This document shows, in pieces, positions 43,886 to 53,217 of a stretch of DNA of 64,000 bases (positions within the stretch are counted from its first letter, which is position 1; every line of letters starts with the position of its first letter). This DNA is from JAFGTX01 sp942492225. GTDB lineage: Bacteria; Bacillota; Clostridia; Peptostreptococcales; Acidaminobacteraceae. The stretch is from positions 1-64,000 of the forward strand of contig CALODS010000055.1 in NCBI GenBank assembly GCA_942492225.1, given 5' to 3'. A model generated the notes under the pieces. It searched no databases and had not been told where the DNA came from. It saw nothing but the letters and a program-made list of their open reading frames with translations. A program made the translations under genes and the position numbers.

Positions 43886-46132
43886 ATGAACCCATATAAG
43901 GAATTTAAAAAAGGTGATTGGAACGAAACAATAAATGTGAGAGATTTCATTCAAAAGAACTATACACCATACGATGGTGATGATAATTTTTTAGCAGAAA
44001 TAACTAAAAATACAAATGATGTTTGGAAAAAAGCAGAAGCAATGATTACAAAAGAAATTCAAACAGGTGAAGTGGCTATTGATACAACAACTTTTTCAGG
44101 CATCAATAACTATGCACCGGGTTATATCATTAAAGAACAAGAGAAGATTGTTGGCTTACAAACAGATCAACCTCTAAAAAGAATTGTAAATCCATATGGT
44201 GGCTATAGAATGGTTGAAGGATCACTCGAAGCATATGGTGCAACAATGGATGAGCGTCAAGCGGAAGCTTTTAAAGGATTTAGAAAAACACATAATGAAG
44301 GTGTATTTGATGCTTATACAACTGATATGAAAGTAGCAAGATCAGTTGGCTTACTAACGGGTTTGCCAGATGCTTATGGTAGAGGCCGTATTATTGGTGA
44401 TTATAGAAGAATAGCTTTATATGGTATTGACTATCTATACCAAGAAAAAAAGAATGATTTAAAGACCGTTCTAAGTGGTGCCGCTATCGAGGAGCGTATT
44501 CAATCAAGAGAAGAAGTACAAACGCAGTTAAGAGCATTATTAGAAATCAAAGAGATGGCAGCACAATATGGCGTTGATATTTCTAAGCCAGCAACATCAG
44601 CTGAAGAAGCGATTCAATTTTTTTACTTTGGTTACTTAGCAGCTATAAAAGAAAACAATGGTGCGGCTATGTCACTTGGTAGAAACACTGCATTTCTTGA
44701 TATTTATATTGAAAGAGATATTAAGGCGGGTCTTCTAACAGAAGAAGCAGCACAAGAATTAATCGATCAATTAGTAATTAAATTAAGATTAGCAAGACAC
44801 TTAAGAACACCAGAATACAATGAACTATTTGCAGGCGATCCTAACTGGGTCACTGAAGCTCTTGGTGGTGTTGGCGAAGATGGTCGCTCATTGGTAACGA
44901 AGACGACCTTTAGATTTTTACACACATTGACGAATTTGGGATCTGCACCAGAACCCAATATGACGGTTTTGTGGTCAGAGAATTTACCCGAAAACTTCAA
45001 GAAATATTGTGCAAAAATGTCAATTGAGACAGGCGCAATTCAGTATGAAAATGATGATCTAATGCGTCCTCTTTATGGAGATGATTATGGAATCGCATGT
45101 TGTGTCTCAGCGATGGAAATAGGTAAAGCGATGCAATTCTTTGGTGCAAGAGCAAACTTACCTAAAGCTTTATTATATGCAATCAATGGTGGTTATGATG
45201 AAGTGAAAAAAGATAAATCGGGAAATCCAGTAAAAGTTGTTGATGGTATTCCACCACTAAAAAGCGATGTGTTAGATTACGACGAAGTCATGACGAACTT
45301 CAGCAAAGTAATGGAGTATCTTGCAGGTGTTTATGTTGATACGATGAACACAATTCATTATATGCACGATAAGTATGCTTATGAAGCAGGTCAAATGGCC
45401 TTGCATGATAGTATTGTAAAACGTTATATGGCATTTGGTGTAGCCGGGGTGTCAATTATTGCAGACTCTAAGAGTGCAATGAAGTATGCAACTGTAACAG
45501 CAATTAGAAATGACCAAGGATTAGCAGTTGATTTTGAAATTGATGGTGACTTCCCTAAGTTCGGAAATGATGATGACAAGGTAGATAATCTTGCTGTGGA
45601 AGCCGTAACAGAATTCAGCGAAAACTTAAAGAAACATCAAACCTATAGAGGTGCAGAACATACCCTCTCAATTCTTACGATTACATCAAACGTGGTATAC
45701 GGTAAGAAAACAGGAAGCACACCAGATGGACGTAAATTCGGTGAACCTTTTGCACCGGGTGCAAATCCAATGCATGGTAGAGATGAGAATGGTGCACTTG
45801 CATCTTTGAATTCTGTAGCAAAACTGACTTATAAGAATATTTGTCAAGACGGCATATCTAATACTTTCTCAATCGTACCTGATGCATTGGGCAAAGAAGC
45901 AGATAGTAGAATCAACAACTTAGTGTCTATTATGGATGGATATTTTGGTAATGATGCATTTCACTTAAATGTTAATGTATTTAATAGATCTTTATTATTA
46001 GATGCAATGGATCATCCAGAAAAATACCCAACACTAACAATTCGTGTCTCTGGTTACGCAGTACACTTTAACAGATTAACGAAGGAGCAACAGCGAGATG
46101 TTATCTCTCGTACATTCCACGAAAGGGCATAA
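43886..46132 (+). CDS. pflB: Pyruvate formate-lyase (formate C-acetyltransferase)
   Basis: 748 aa, full length. This glycyl radical enzyme converts pyruvate and CoA to acetyl-CoA and formate, the main anaerobic pyruvate route in mixed-acid fermenters. The catalytic cysteine pair is in GIACCVSAME (about 408-417) and the radical glycine is in RVSGYAVHFNRL near the C-terminus, both canonical. The ribosome site AAGGAGG lies seven bases before the ATG. The activase gene follows directly. Confidence 0.97.
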   Translation: MNPYKEFKKGDWNETINVRDFIQKNYTPYDGDDNFLAEITKNTNDVWKKAEAMITKEIQTGEVAIDTTTFSGINNYAPGYIIKEQEKIVGLQTDQPLKRIVNPYGGYRMVEGSLEAYGATMDERQAEAFKGFRKTHNEGVFDAYTTDMKVARSVGLLTGLPDAYGRGRIIGDYRRIALYGIDYLYQEKKNDLKTVLSGAAIEERIQSREEVQTQLRALLEIKEMAAQYGVDISKPATSAEEAIQFFYFGYLAAIKENNGAAMSLGRNTAFLDIYIERDIKAGLLTEEAAQELIDQLVIKLRLARHLRTPEYNELFAGDPNWVTEALGGVGEDGRSLVTKTTFRFLHTLTNLGSAPEPNMTVLWSENLPENFKKYCAKMSIETGAIQYENDDLMRPLYGDDYGIACCVSAMEIGKAMQFFGARANLPKALLYAINGGYDEVKKDKSGNPVKVVDGIPPLKSDVLDYDEVMTNFSKVMEYLAGVYVDTMNTIHYMHDKYAYEAGQMALHDSIVKRYMAFGVAGVSIIADSKSAMKYATVTAIRNDQGLAVDFEIDGDFPKFGNDDDKVDNLAVEAVTEFSENLKKHQTYRGAEHTLSILTITSNVVYGKKTGSTPDGRKFGEPFAPGANPMHGRDENGALASLNSVAKLTYKNICQDGISNTFSIVPDALGKEADSRINNLVSIMDGYFGNDAFHLNVNVFNRSLLLDAMDHPEKYPTLTIRVSGYAVHFNRLTKEQQRDVISRTFHERA

Positions 46133-46906
46133 ATGATGATTACTGGAAACGTTCATTCAATTGAGACAATGGGACTTGTTGATGGTCCTGGTATAAGAAC
46201 AGTTATCTTTTTAAAAGGTTGTCCGCTTAAGTGTACCTATTGCCATAATCCTGATACACAGATTTGTGGTGGCGGCAAAGAATATACCGTTGATGAGATT
46301 GTCCATTTTGTCAAACGATATAAAAAATATTATGATGCTTCAGGCGGCGGTGTTACCTTCTCAGGAGGAGAACCCTTATTACAAGGAGCATTTTTGAAAG
46401 CGGTAATGACAGCATTAAAGGATGAAGGCATTCAGATTGCTCTAGATACAAGTGGTTATGGAGACGAAAGATATTTTAATGATATATTAGCGCTTACAGA
46501 TGTCTTGTTGTTAGATATCAAACACTATGATGACATCGCACACAAAAAACTTGTTGGAAAAAGTATGAAAGGTATTCATAATTTTTTAACGCATCTAGAT
46601 CATTTTAATGGTTCTGTTTGGATAAGGCATGTCATGGTACCAGGACTAACCGATAGTGAAGAAAGTATGGATTTATTATTTAGCCATATCAAAAATATCT
46701 CAAAATCTATTGATAAAATTGAGATTTTGCCGTATCATAAGTTAGGTATTGAAAAATATTATCAATTAGGTGTAAAAGATCCAATGGCTGAGATTCCAGA
46801 AATGGATAAAGAGAAAGCTTCTACATTAGAATCATATATCAGGGGTCTGTTAAGTGATAAAAAAGAGCATAATAAAGAAATTATTAAACGTAAAAGTGCA
46901 GTTTAA
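46133..46906 (+). CDS. pflA: Pyruvate formate-lyase activating enzyme
   Basis: 257 aa, radical SAM enzyme. It uses a 4Fe-4S cluster and AdoMet to install the glycyl radical on PflB. The cluster motif CxxxCxxC is in KGCPLKCTYCHNPDT (about 29-43), and FSGGEPLLQ (about 76-84) binds AdoMet. It follows the pflB stop immediately; an ATG one codon later is equally possible. A lysine-rich tail is slightly longer than usual. Confidence 0.96.
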   Translation: MMITGNVHSIETMGLVDGPGIRTVIFLKGCPLKCTYCHNPDTQICGGGKEYTVDEIVHFVKRYKKYYDASGGGVTFSGGEPLLQGAFLKAVMTALKDEGIQIALDTSGYGDERYFNDILALTDVLLLDIKHYDDIAHKKLVGKSMKGIHNFLTHLDHFNGSVWIRHVMVPGLTDSEESMDLLFSHIKNISKSIDKIEILPYHKLGIEKYYQLGVKDPMAEIPEMDKEKASTLESYIRGLLSDKKEHNKEIIKRKSAV

Positions 46907-46933
46907 AAAATGCGTGTAACTATTAGCGATAGT

Positions 46934-46955
46934 CCGAGGATCAAAAGATCCTCGG
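46934..46955 (+). terminator. Hairpin after pflA
   Basis: Perfect 9-bp stem CCGAGGATC/GATCCTCGG with loop AAAA but only a weak T tail. Some read-through into the FNR-like gene is plausible. Confidence 0.6.
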
Positions 46956-46993
46956 CTTATTGACATTATAGAGAAGACAAAATAGGTGATAAA

Positions 46994-47713
46994 ATGGTCA
47001 GCTGTAAATTATATAAGAATAAGTGCGATGAGTGTGAACGGGATTTATGCATGGGGAAAATTCCGCTTTTATCTAATTTAGATGATATTATGTTGAATAA
47101 AATATCTAAAGGTGTTCAAACAATTGAATACAAAAAAGGTGAAAAAATCTTTTCAAGAGGTGAAAAAGCGGATAAATTATATATCGTTTGCAGTGGTAAA
47201 ATGAAGATTTATAAAAATACAATTGATGGTAAAGAGCAAATTATTTATATTCTTGCTAATGGTGATTTTATAGGTGCTTTTAACCTATTAAAAGAGGATG
47301 AATTTGATTTTGATGCAGAAGCATTAGAAGATACATCAATTAGTACACTTGAAAAAAAAGAGTTTAATAGAATTATTATTAATAATCCAGAAATAACAAT
47401 TAAAGTACTTGAAAAAGCTTATGAACGTATACGAAAAGTTGAGAGTCTTGTTGAACGATTGAGTACCAATAGTTCTGATGCAAAGGTTGCTGGATTATTG
47501 CTAAATCTTATGAAAGATTTTGGGCAAAAAACAGAAGATGGCACACTACTAAGTTTGACCATTAATAGAGAAGAGATGGGTAGTTATGCTGGTATCGCAC
47601 GGGAAACAATCACTAGAAAATTAAAATTATTTGAAGAAATGGAACTTATTAAACTTATTGGTACTAAAAGGATTTTGATAAAAAATAGAAGTGCACTTCG
47701 TGATATGATGTAA
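46994..47713 (+). CDS. FNR-like Crp-family regulator with N-terminal cysteine cluster
   Basis: 239 aa. The N-terminus carries C4, C11, C14 and C19 (spacing x6-x2-x4), which fits an oxygen-labile iron-sulfur cluster. A cyclic nucleotide-binding-type domain (about 30-145) and a C-terminal HTH (REEMGSYAGIARETITRKLK, about 189-208) follow. It is the best candidate to bind the palindrome before pflB and switch fermentation genes on without oxygen (inference). The ribosome site AGGTGA precedes the ATG. Its own terminator follows at 47716. Confidence 0.88.
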   Translation: MVSCKLYKNKCDECERDLCMGKIPLLSNLDDIMLNKISKGVQTIEYKKGEKIFSRGEKADKLYIVCSGKMKIYKNTIDGKEQIIYILANGDFIGAFNLLKEDEFDFDAEALEDTSISTLEKKEFNRIIINNPEITIKVLEKAYERIRKVESLVERLSTNSSDAKVAGLLLNLMKDFGQKTEDGTLLSLTINREEMGSYAGIARETITRKLKLFEEMELIKLIGTKRILIKNRSALRDMM

Positions 47714-47715
47714 TC

Positions 47716-47746
47716 AAAAAAAGATAGAAATATTTCTATCTTTTTT
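47716..47746. terminator. Terminator after the FNR-like gene
   Basis: Perfect self-complementary hairpin AAAAAAGATAGAAA with its complement and loop of two or three bases, A-run before and T-run after. Confidence 0.9.
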
Positions 47747-47781
47747 CATTGTTTAAATTGTATCCCCCTATAGATATGGGG

Positions 47782-47787
47782 TATAAT
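47782..47787 (+). promoter_or_regulatory. -10 element of the degV-family gene
   Basis: TATAAT lies 40 bases before the ATG at 47828. No good -35 was identified. Confidence 0.4.
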
Positions 47788-47827
47788 GAAACATAAACGA
47801 ACAAATGTAAATGATCGGAGGCATTCT

Positions 47828-48799
47828 ATGATAAAAATATTATCGGATTCAACATGTGATTTAACGGATGAAGTAATACAAAAGTATAATATTGGAATAG
47901 CACCACTGACGATAACCATTGGTGAGACAGTTTATAAAGACCGTATAGATATTCAACCAGATGATTTCTTTAAAATGCTCGTAAGTTTAGATAAATTGCC
48001 CAAAACAGCAATGCCAAGCCCGACTGAATTTTTTAAAATCATAGAAGATAGTATGAAAGATGGCTATGATGAGTTCCTATGTATCTGTATGTCCAGTGGC
48101 ACAAGTGGTTCTTATCAATCTGCAACAATAGCGCGAGATTATTTTTATGATAGCTACCCAGAATCAACGGTGAAAATCCATGTAGTGGATTCTAAGTGTA
48201 TGAGTCATGGTAGTGGTTACCTTATATTAGAAAGTTGTATGCTGCGAGAAAAAGGTGCTTCCTTTCAAGAACTAATTGATTTTAATGAAACTTATAAGAC
48301 AAATGTTAAACATTTCTTATCAGTGGATGATTTAGACAATCTCATTAAAAGTGGACGTTTAACGAATGCGAGCGCTATGATTGGAAAATTATTAAAAATT
48401 AAACCAATTATGTCAATGAGAAAAGGTAAAGGTGCGATTGTTGCCAAAGAACGCGGCACAAAGAAAGTCTTTGCTCACTATATAGATGAGTTTAATACAA
48501 GAGTGGATCGTAAGTTAACGGAATTTATAATAATTGGTTATACATCAGACATTGCAGTAGCAGAAAATTTAAAGATGAAAGTACGGAATGAAACAGAATT
48601 TAAAGGGGATATTTATATCATGCAAATGGGTGTTTCTGTTGGAACTCATGTAGGACTCGGTGGGTTATCTATGTATTTTATAGAAAAAGGTGACCGTCAT
48701 GATGGCTTGATATACAATGAAATGAATGCTTTGCTTAAGAAAAAAAATGAAATGGTTGAAATGCTAAACAAATATAATATGCTTAATAAAAATAGTTAA
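47828..48799 (+). CDS. DegV family fatty acid-binding protein
   Basis: 323 aa, somewhat longer than the usual 280-290. DegV/FakB proteins hold a fatty acid for phosphorylation by FakA kinase. The N-terminal IKILSDSTCDLTDE, the TAMPSPTEF loop, MSSGTSGSYQSA and VDSKCMSHGSGYL are typical, and the C-terminal domain ends in an extra Lys/Asn-rich helix. The ATG at 47828 follows CGGAGG; an in-frame ATG 14 codons upstream overlaps the -10 element and is unlikely. No fakA gene is adjacent. Confidence 0.88.
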   Translation: MIKILSDSTCDLTDEVIQKYNIGIAPLTITIGETVYKDRIDIQPDDFFKMLVSLDKLPKTAMPSPTEFFKIIEDSMKDGYDEFLCICMSSGTSGSYQSATIARDYFYDSYPESTVKIHVVDSKCMSHGSGYLILESCMLREKGASFQELIDFNETYKTNVKHFLSVDDLDNLIKSGRLTNASAMIGKLLKIKPIMSMRKGKGAIVAKERGTKKVFAHYIDEFNTRVDRKLTEFIIIGYTSDIAVAENLKMKVRNETEFKGDIYIMQMGVSVGTHVGLGGLSMYFIEKGDRHDGLIYNEMNALLKKKNEMVEMLNKYNMLNKNS

Positions 48800-48805
48800 A
48801 TTTAG

Positions 48806-48838
48806 AAAAGACATTCAAAAAATGAATGTCTTTTTTTA
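48806..48838 (+). terminator. Terminator after the degV-family gene
   Basis: Stem AAAAGACATTC with its complement and loop AAAAAAT, followed by seven T's. Confidence 0.9.
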
Positions 48839-48849
48839 GTGTGATTAAA

Positions 48850-49998
48850 TTATTCTAATATGCTTTTAATTGCATCTAATGCATATGATATTTCTTCTTC
48901 TGTTGTAAAAGAAGAAAAACTAAAACGAAGCGTTCCTTGCGGGAAGGTACCAAGTGTCTTGTGAGCTGATGGTGCACAGTGCATGCCTACACGTGTAGAA
49001 ATTCCAAAGTTTTGTTCAAGTGTCCAACTAATCTCTGCGTTATCTCGTGGACTAAAATCTAAAGAAACGACTGCTGTTCTCTTTGTTAAGTCGCGTGTAC
49101 CAACAAGACGCACACCCTCTAAAGTTGAGATACCATCAATGAATTGTTTCGTACGGGCATGTTCAATATGGCGAATGGTTTCTAATCCTGTTTCCTCAAG
49201 ATAAAGTAGTGCGGCATGTAAGCCAAAAAGACCAACTGTATTTGGCGTACCAGACTCATATTTATCAGGTAAATAGCTTGGTTGTTCTTCTGAATCAGAA
49301 CGACTGCCTGTACCACCCTCTATAAGTGGCGGAATTTCTTTTGCTAAATCGTCTGTAATGAGAAAACCACCTGTACCTTGAGGGCCTAAAAGGCCTTTGT
49401 GACCTGTAAAAGCCAAGGCATCAGCATGGAGTTTTTGCATATCAATGTCTATTAAACCAGCTGTTTGAGCAGCATCAATAATAAAGTATAAACCGTGATT
49501 TTTTGCAAGTTTTCCAACAGCTTCTAAATCAAGAATTGTTCCACAAACATTAGAGGCATGGGTCATAACAAGCGCTTTCGTATTCGGTTGAATAAGTGCT
49601 TCAATTGAAGCGATATCTAAATGACCCTCAAAATCTGCTTGCCCACGATCAACGGAAACGCCAATTTTTTGTAATGAATTAAGAGGACGCATCACTGCAT
49701 TATGCTCAAGAGGAGAAACGATGACATGATCGCCACTCCTAAGTAATCCTTTTAGAAGAATATTCATGCTTTCTGTAATGTTTTTAGTAAAAATGACATT
49801 ACTCGTTGAAGGAAAATTAAAAAGTGTACACAACATTTCGCGTGTATGTTCTATCACACGCTGTGCGGCAAAAGCGCTTTCATAGGCACCACGACCGACA
49901 TTCGTTCCAATTTCTTCAATGTACTGACACATTGCCGTTGAAACAGTTGGCGCCTTCGGAAATGAGGTGGCACCGTTATCCATGTATATTTTTTTCAT
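48850..49998 (-). CDS. Cysteine desulfurase family protein (class V aminotransferase)
   Basis: 382 aa. PLP-dependent fold with IYMDNGATSFPK at the N-terminus, SPLEHNAVMRP, DAAQTAGLIDIDM and the PLP lysine in FTGHKGLLGPQGTGG. The candidate sulfur-carrying cysteine is in VGMHCAPSAHKTLG. This is the group of stand-alone NifS-like proteins often called cysteine desulfurase family proteins. Its sulfur or selenium acceptor is unknown. It is not closely similar to the ThiI-linked enzyme at 5618, so the window encodes two distinct desulfurases. Monocistronic, with AAGGAG before the ATG. Confidence 0.88.
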   Translation of the reverse strand: MKKIYMDNGATSFPKAPTVSTAMCQYIEEIGTNVGRGAYESAFAAQRVIEHTREMLCTLFNFPSTSNVIFTKNITESMNILLKGLLRSGDHVIVSPLEHNAVMRPLNSLQKIGVSVDRGQADFEGHLDIASIEALIQPNTKALVMTHASNVCGTILDLEAVGKLAKNHGLYFIIDAAQTAGLIDIDMQKLHADALAFTGHKGLLGPQGTGGFLITDDLAKEIPPLIEGGTGSRSDSEEQPSYLPDKYESGTPNTVGLFGLHAALLYLEETGLETIRHIEHARTKQFIDGISTLEGVRLVGTRDLTKRTAVVSLDFSPRDNAEISWTLEQNFGISTRVGMHCAPSAHKTLGTFPQGTLRFSFSSFTTEEEISYALDAIKSILE

Positions 49999-50213
49999 AA
50001 GAATACTCCTTAATCTATTTAACTCTTATAAGTATACTCCAATGACAAAAATGTGTATAGAAATAAACGATTAAATTATTCGATAGATCAGATATAATTA
50101 TAAATTTTTTTTGAGTAAAAATAATAGTATTAATTTAAAAAATAATGATCCTTTAACTATAATTTTACAGAGAATGGGTATTATCTATTAAGGGCTACAC
50201 TTAAGGAGAGATT

Positions 50214-52095
50214 ATGCATAATTTTTTTAAGAAAGAAAAAGATGGGTTTTATCTATTTAATAAAGGAATCAATTATTTTAGTTACAAATTATTTGGTTCT
50301 CATTATGTAGGAAACGATGGTAGCACAGTACGATTTGTTGTTTGGGCACCTGGAGCAAATCATGTTGAGTTGGTTGGAGACTTTAATGACTGGAATGGTG
50401 ATAACTATCCTCTTATCAAGGACCAAGACTCTGGTGTTTGGAGTGGTGAATTTTTCGGGATCAAAGAAAATGACTTATACAAATATCGTATACACACTGC
50501 AGCGGGTGATATTTATTATAAATCAGATCCTTTTGGAAGATCATTTGAACATAAACCAGGTACGGCAACACGACTCTATAAAGAAAAAAAATATAATTGG
50601 GCAGACAAGCGATGGTTAAATAAAAGAAAAAAAAATCATCATACAAGAGAACCTATGATGATTTATGAGTTACATTTAGCCTCATGGCATCATGACGGCA
50701 CAGTACCTTATCCTAATTATAGAGATCTTGCCATTGATATTGTTTCTTATGTAAAAGAAATGGGCTACACTCATATTGAGTTAATGCCAATTAGTGAACA
50801 TCCTTTTGATGGTTCATGGGGCTACCAGCAAACAGGTTACTTTGGTGTTACAAGTCGCTATGGAACGCCTGAAGATTTCAAGTATTTTGTTAATTATTGT
50901 CATCAACATTATATAGGTGTCATTTTAGACTGGGTACCTTGTCACTTTTGCAAAGATGCTCATGGACTTCAAAATTTTGATGGGACACCACTTTATGAAC
51001 ATCCTAATAATGAAATCGCAGAAAATGAACAATGGGGAACAAAACACTTTAATTACGAATCAGGTGGTGTAAGATCATTTCTTATATCTAATGCACTGTT
51101 CTTTTTTGAAGAATATCATATTGACGGTCTTAGAGTAGATGCCGTTGCATTTATTCTTTATGACCCTCGGCCAGGCAAGTCCGAAACTGTTTATGATCCA
51201 GGGCGATTATTTATCGAAGAGCTGAATAAAGCTATTTTCAATTATTTTCCAGATGTACTCATGATTGCAGAAGAATCATCGGCATGGCCTATGGTAACGA
51301 AACCCGTTTATAGTGGTGGTCTGGGCTTTAATTACAAATGGAATATGGGGTGGATGAATGATATGTTGAAATACATGTCTATGGACACAATTCACAGAAA
51401 ACATCATCAAAACCTTTTGACTTTCTCGTTAATGTATGCATTTTCCGAACAATTTATTTTACCGATTTCTCATGACGAAGTAGTTCATGGAAAAATCACT
51501 GCTGAATAAAATGCCTGGTAGCTATGAAGAAAAATTTGCGAACTATCGTATGTTTATTGCTTATATGATTGCACATCCAGGTAAAAAATTAACATTTATG
51601 GGAACAGAAATCGCACAATTTATTGAATGGGATTATGAAAGGGCGTTGGATTGGTTTTTATTAGACTATCCATTGCATGTTGGTGCACATGAGTTCATAA
51701 AAAAAATAAATCATACCTATTTAAGTGAATCTGCATTGTTTGAAAAAGATTTTGATCCTTCTTCATTTGAATGGATAGATCATGAAAATCATGAATATAG
51801 CGTTATTGCATTCATGAGAAAGGGAGAAAAGAAAGAAAACTATATTATTGTTATTTGTAATTTCGGGACACATTATTTTGATACCTATGATATAGGTGTT
51901 CCGAATTCAGGAAACTATGAACTGATTATAGATTCAAGCAATGAAACTTTTAGTGGTGAAAAATACAATACAAAAATTGAAGTGACAACGCAGTTAAAAG
52001 ATAAACATCAATATCACAATACGCTATCAATCACTTTACCACCACTAACAACATTATATTATAAGTATTGTAAAAACAGGAGGCGCTATGAGTAA
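50214..52095 (+). pseudogene. glgB: 1,4-alpha-glucan branching enzyme gene split by a frameshift
   Basis: Two frames form one protein of about 626 aa. Frame A (50214-51509) carries the N-terminal CBM48 domain (VRFVVWAPGANHVELVGDFN) and most of the GH13 barrel: GLRVDAVAF (nucleophile Asp), MIAEESSAWP (acid Glu) and ISHDEVVHGK (third Asp). Frame B takes over at 51496 with SLLNKMPGSYEEKFANYR and runs to 52095. The family sequence is VHGK-x-SLL, so two bases appear to be missing from the A-tract at 51491-51495. Without correction the product ends at 431 aa, lacking the last barrel strands and C-terminal domain. First gene of the glg operon. Confidence 0.9.
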
Positions 52096-53209
52096 GATAA
52101 AAAAGGAAATGATTGGGATGATATTGGCTGGTGGTCAAGGTGCGCGATTGAAAGAATTGACGCAGTACATTGCAAAACCGGCAGTCCCTTTTGGAGGAAA
52201 ATACAGAATTATTGACTTCGCTTTAAGTAATTGTACAAACTCAGGGATTGATACCGTTGGTGTCTTAACGCAGTACCAGCCTTACATATTGAATAGTCAT
52301 ATTGGCAATGGTTCGCCCTGGGATTTAGACCGTCAACATGGTGGCGTTAAAATCCTTCCCCCTTATATGACCGTCGATGGTGGCCGGTGGTATAAGGGAA
52401 CTGCGAATGCAATATATGAAAATATCAATTTTATTGAACGTTATGATCCCAAATATGTATTGATTTTATCTGGAGATCATATCTATAAGATGCATTATGG
52501 AAAAATGTTAAATACACATATCGAATCAAATGCTGATATGACGGTGGCTGTCAAAGAAGTACCGATAGAGGAAGCATCCAGATTTGGCATATTAACTGCT
52601 AATTCTAAGAATCGAATTATTGATTTTCAAGAAAAACCAGAAAACCCTAAAAGTAATTTAGCTTCAATGGGTATATATATTTTTAATTGGCCAGTTCTTA
52701 AAAAACAACTTATTGAAGATGAACAAAATCCAGATTCAGTAAATGATTTTGGGAAAAATATAATTCCGAAAATGGTTAAGGGAGACTTTTTAATATCAGC
52801 TTATCAATTTAATGAATATTGGAAAGATGTCGGTACGGTGACCTCCTTGTGGGAAGCCAACATGGATTTACTTGGAGAGACCCCACCATTAGATTTATAT
52901 GATAACTTATGGCGTTATTATTCACCAAGTACAATCAGTCCAGCACAATTTATTAGTGCTGATGGAGACGTTAAAAATTCTTTAATGAATGACGGTTGTA
53001 TTATTGACGGAGTGGTAAAAGATAGTATTCTATCACCAAAAGTACAAGTAGGTAAAAATGCAAATGTTTCTGCTTCCATCGTTATGGAAGGTGTAATAAT
53101 TGAAGAGGGTGCAACCATTGAGAATGCAATTGTAATGGAAAATGTTATTGTGGCTACTGGCAGCGTTCATAAGGGAAAAAGAGACGAAATAATTATTGTA
53201 GGACCATAG
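52088..53209 (+). CDS. glgC: Glucose-1-phosphate adenylyltransferase, catalytic subunit
   Basis: 373 aa. It makes ADP-glucose for glycogen synthesis. The nucleotide-binding LAGGQGARLKELT (about 14-26), the catalytic VLILSGDHIYKM and the glucose-1-phosphate segment FQEKPENPKS are intact. A left-handed beta-helix fills the C-terminus. It overlaps glgB by eight bases and has its own GGAGGC site. It pairs with GlgD, as in Bacilli and Clostridia. Confidence 0.95.
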   Translation: MSKIKKEMIGMILAGGQGARLKELTQYIAKPAVPFGGKYRIIDFALSNCTNSGIDTVGVLTQYQPYILNSHIGNGSPWDLDRQHGGVKILPPYMTVDGGRWYKGTANAIYENINFIERYDPKYVLILSGDHIYKMHYGKMLNTHIESNADMTVAVKEVPIEEASRFGILTANSKNRIIDFQEKPENPKSNLASMGIYIFNWPVLKKQLIEDEQNPDSVNDFGKNIIPKMVKGDFLISAYQFNEYWKDVGTVTSLWEANMDLLGETPPLDLYDNLWRYYSPSTISPAQFISADGDVKNSLMNDGCIIDGVVKDSILSPKVQVGKNANVSASIVMEGVIIEEGATIENAIVMENVIVATGSVHKGKRDEIIIVGP

Positions 53210-53217
53210 GAGGACAT

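Noticed and set aside
51480..51510. Programmed frameshifting in glgB
   Set aside because: Five A's is a weak slippery tract, no stimulatory hairpin or internal ribosome site stands out, and branching enzymes are not known to need recoding. Mutation or sequence error is simpler.
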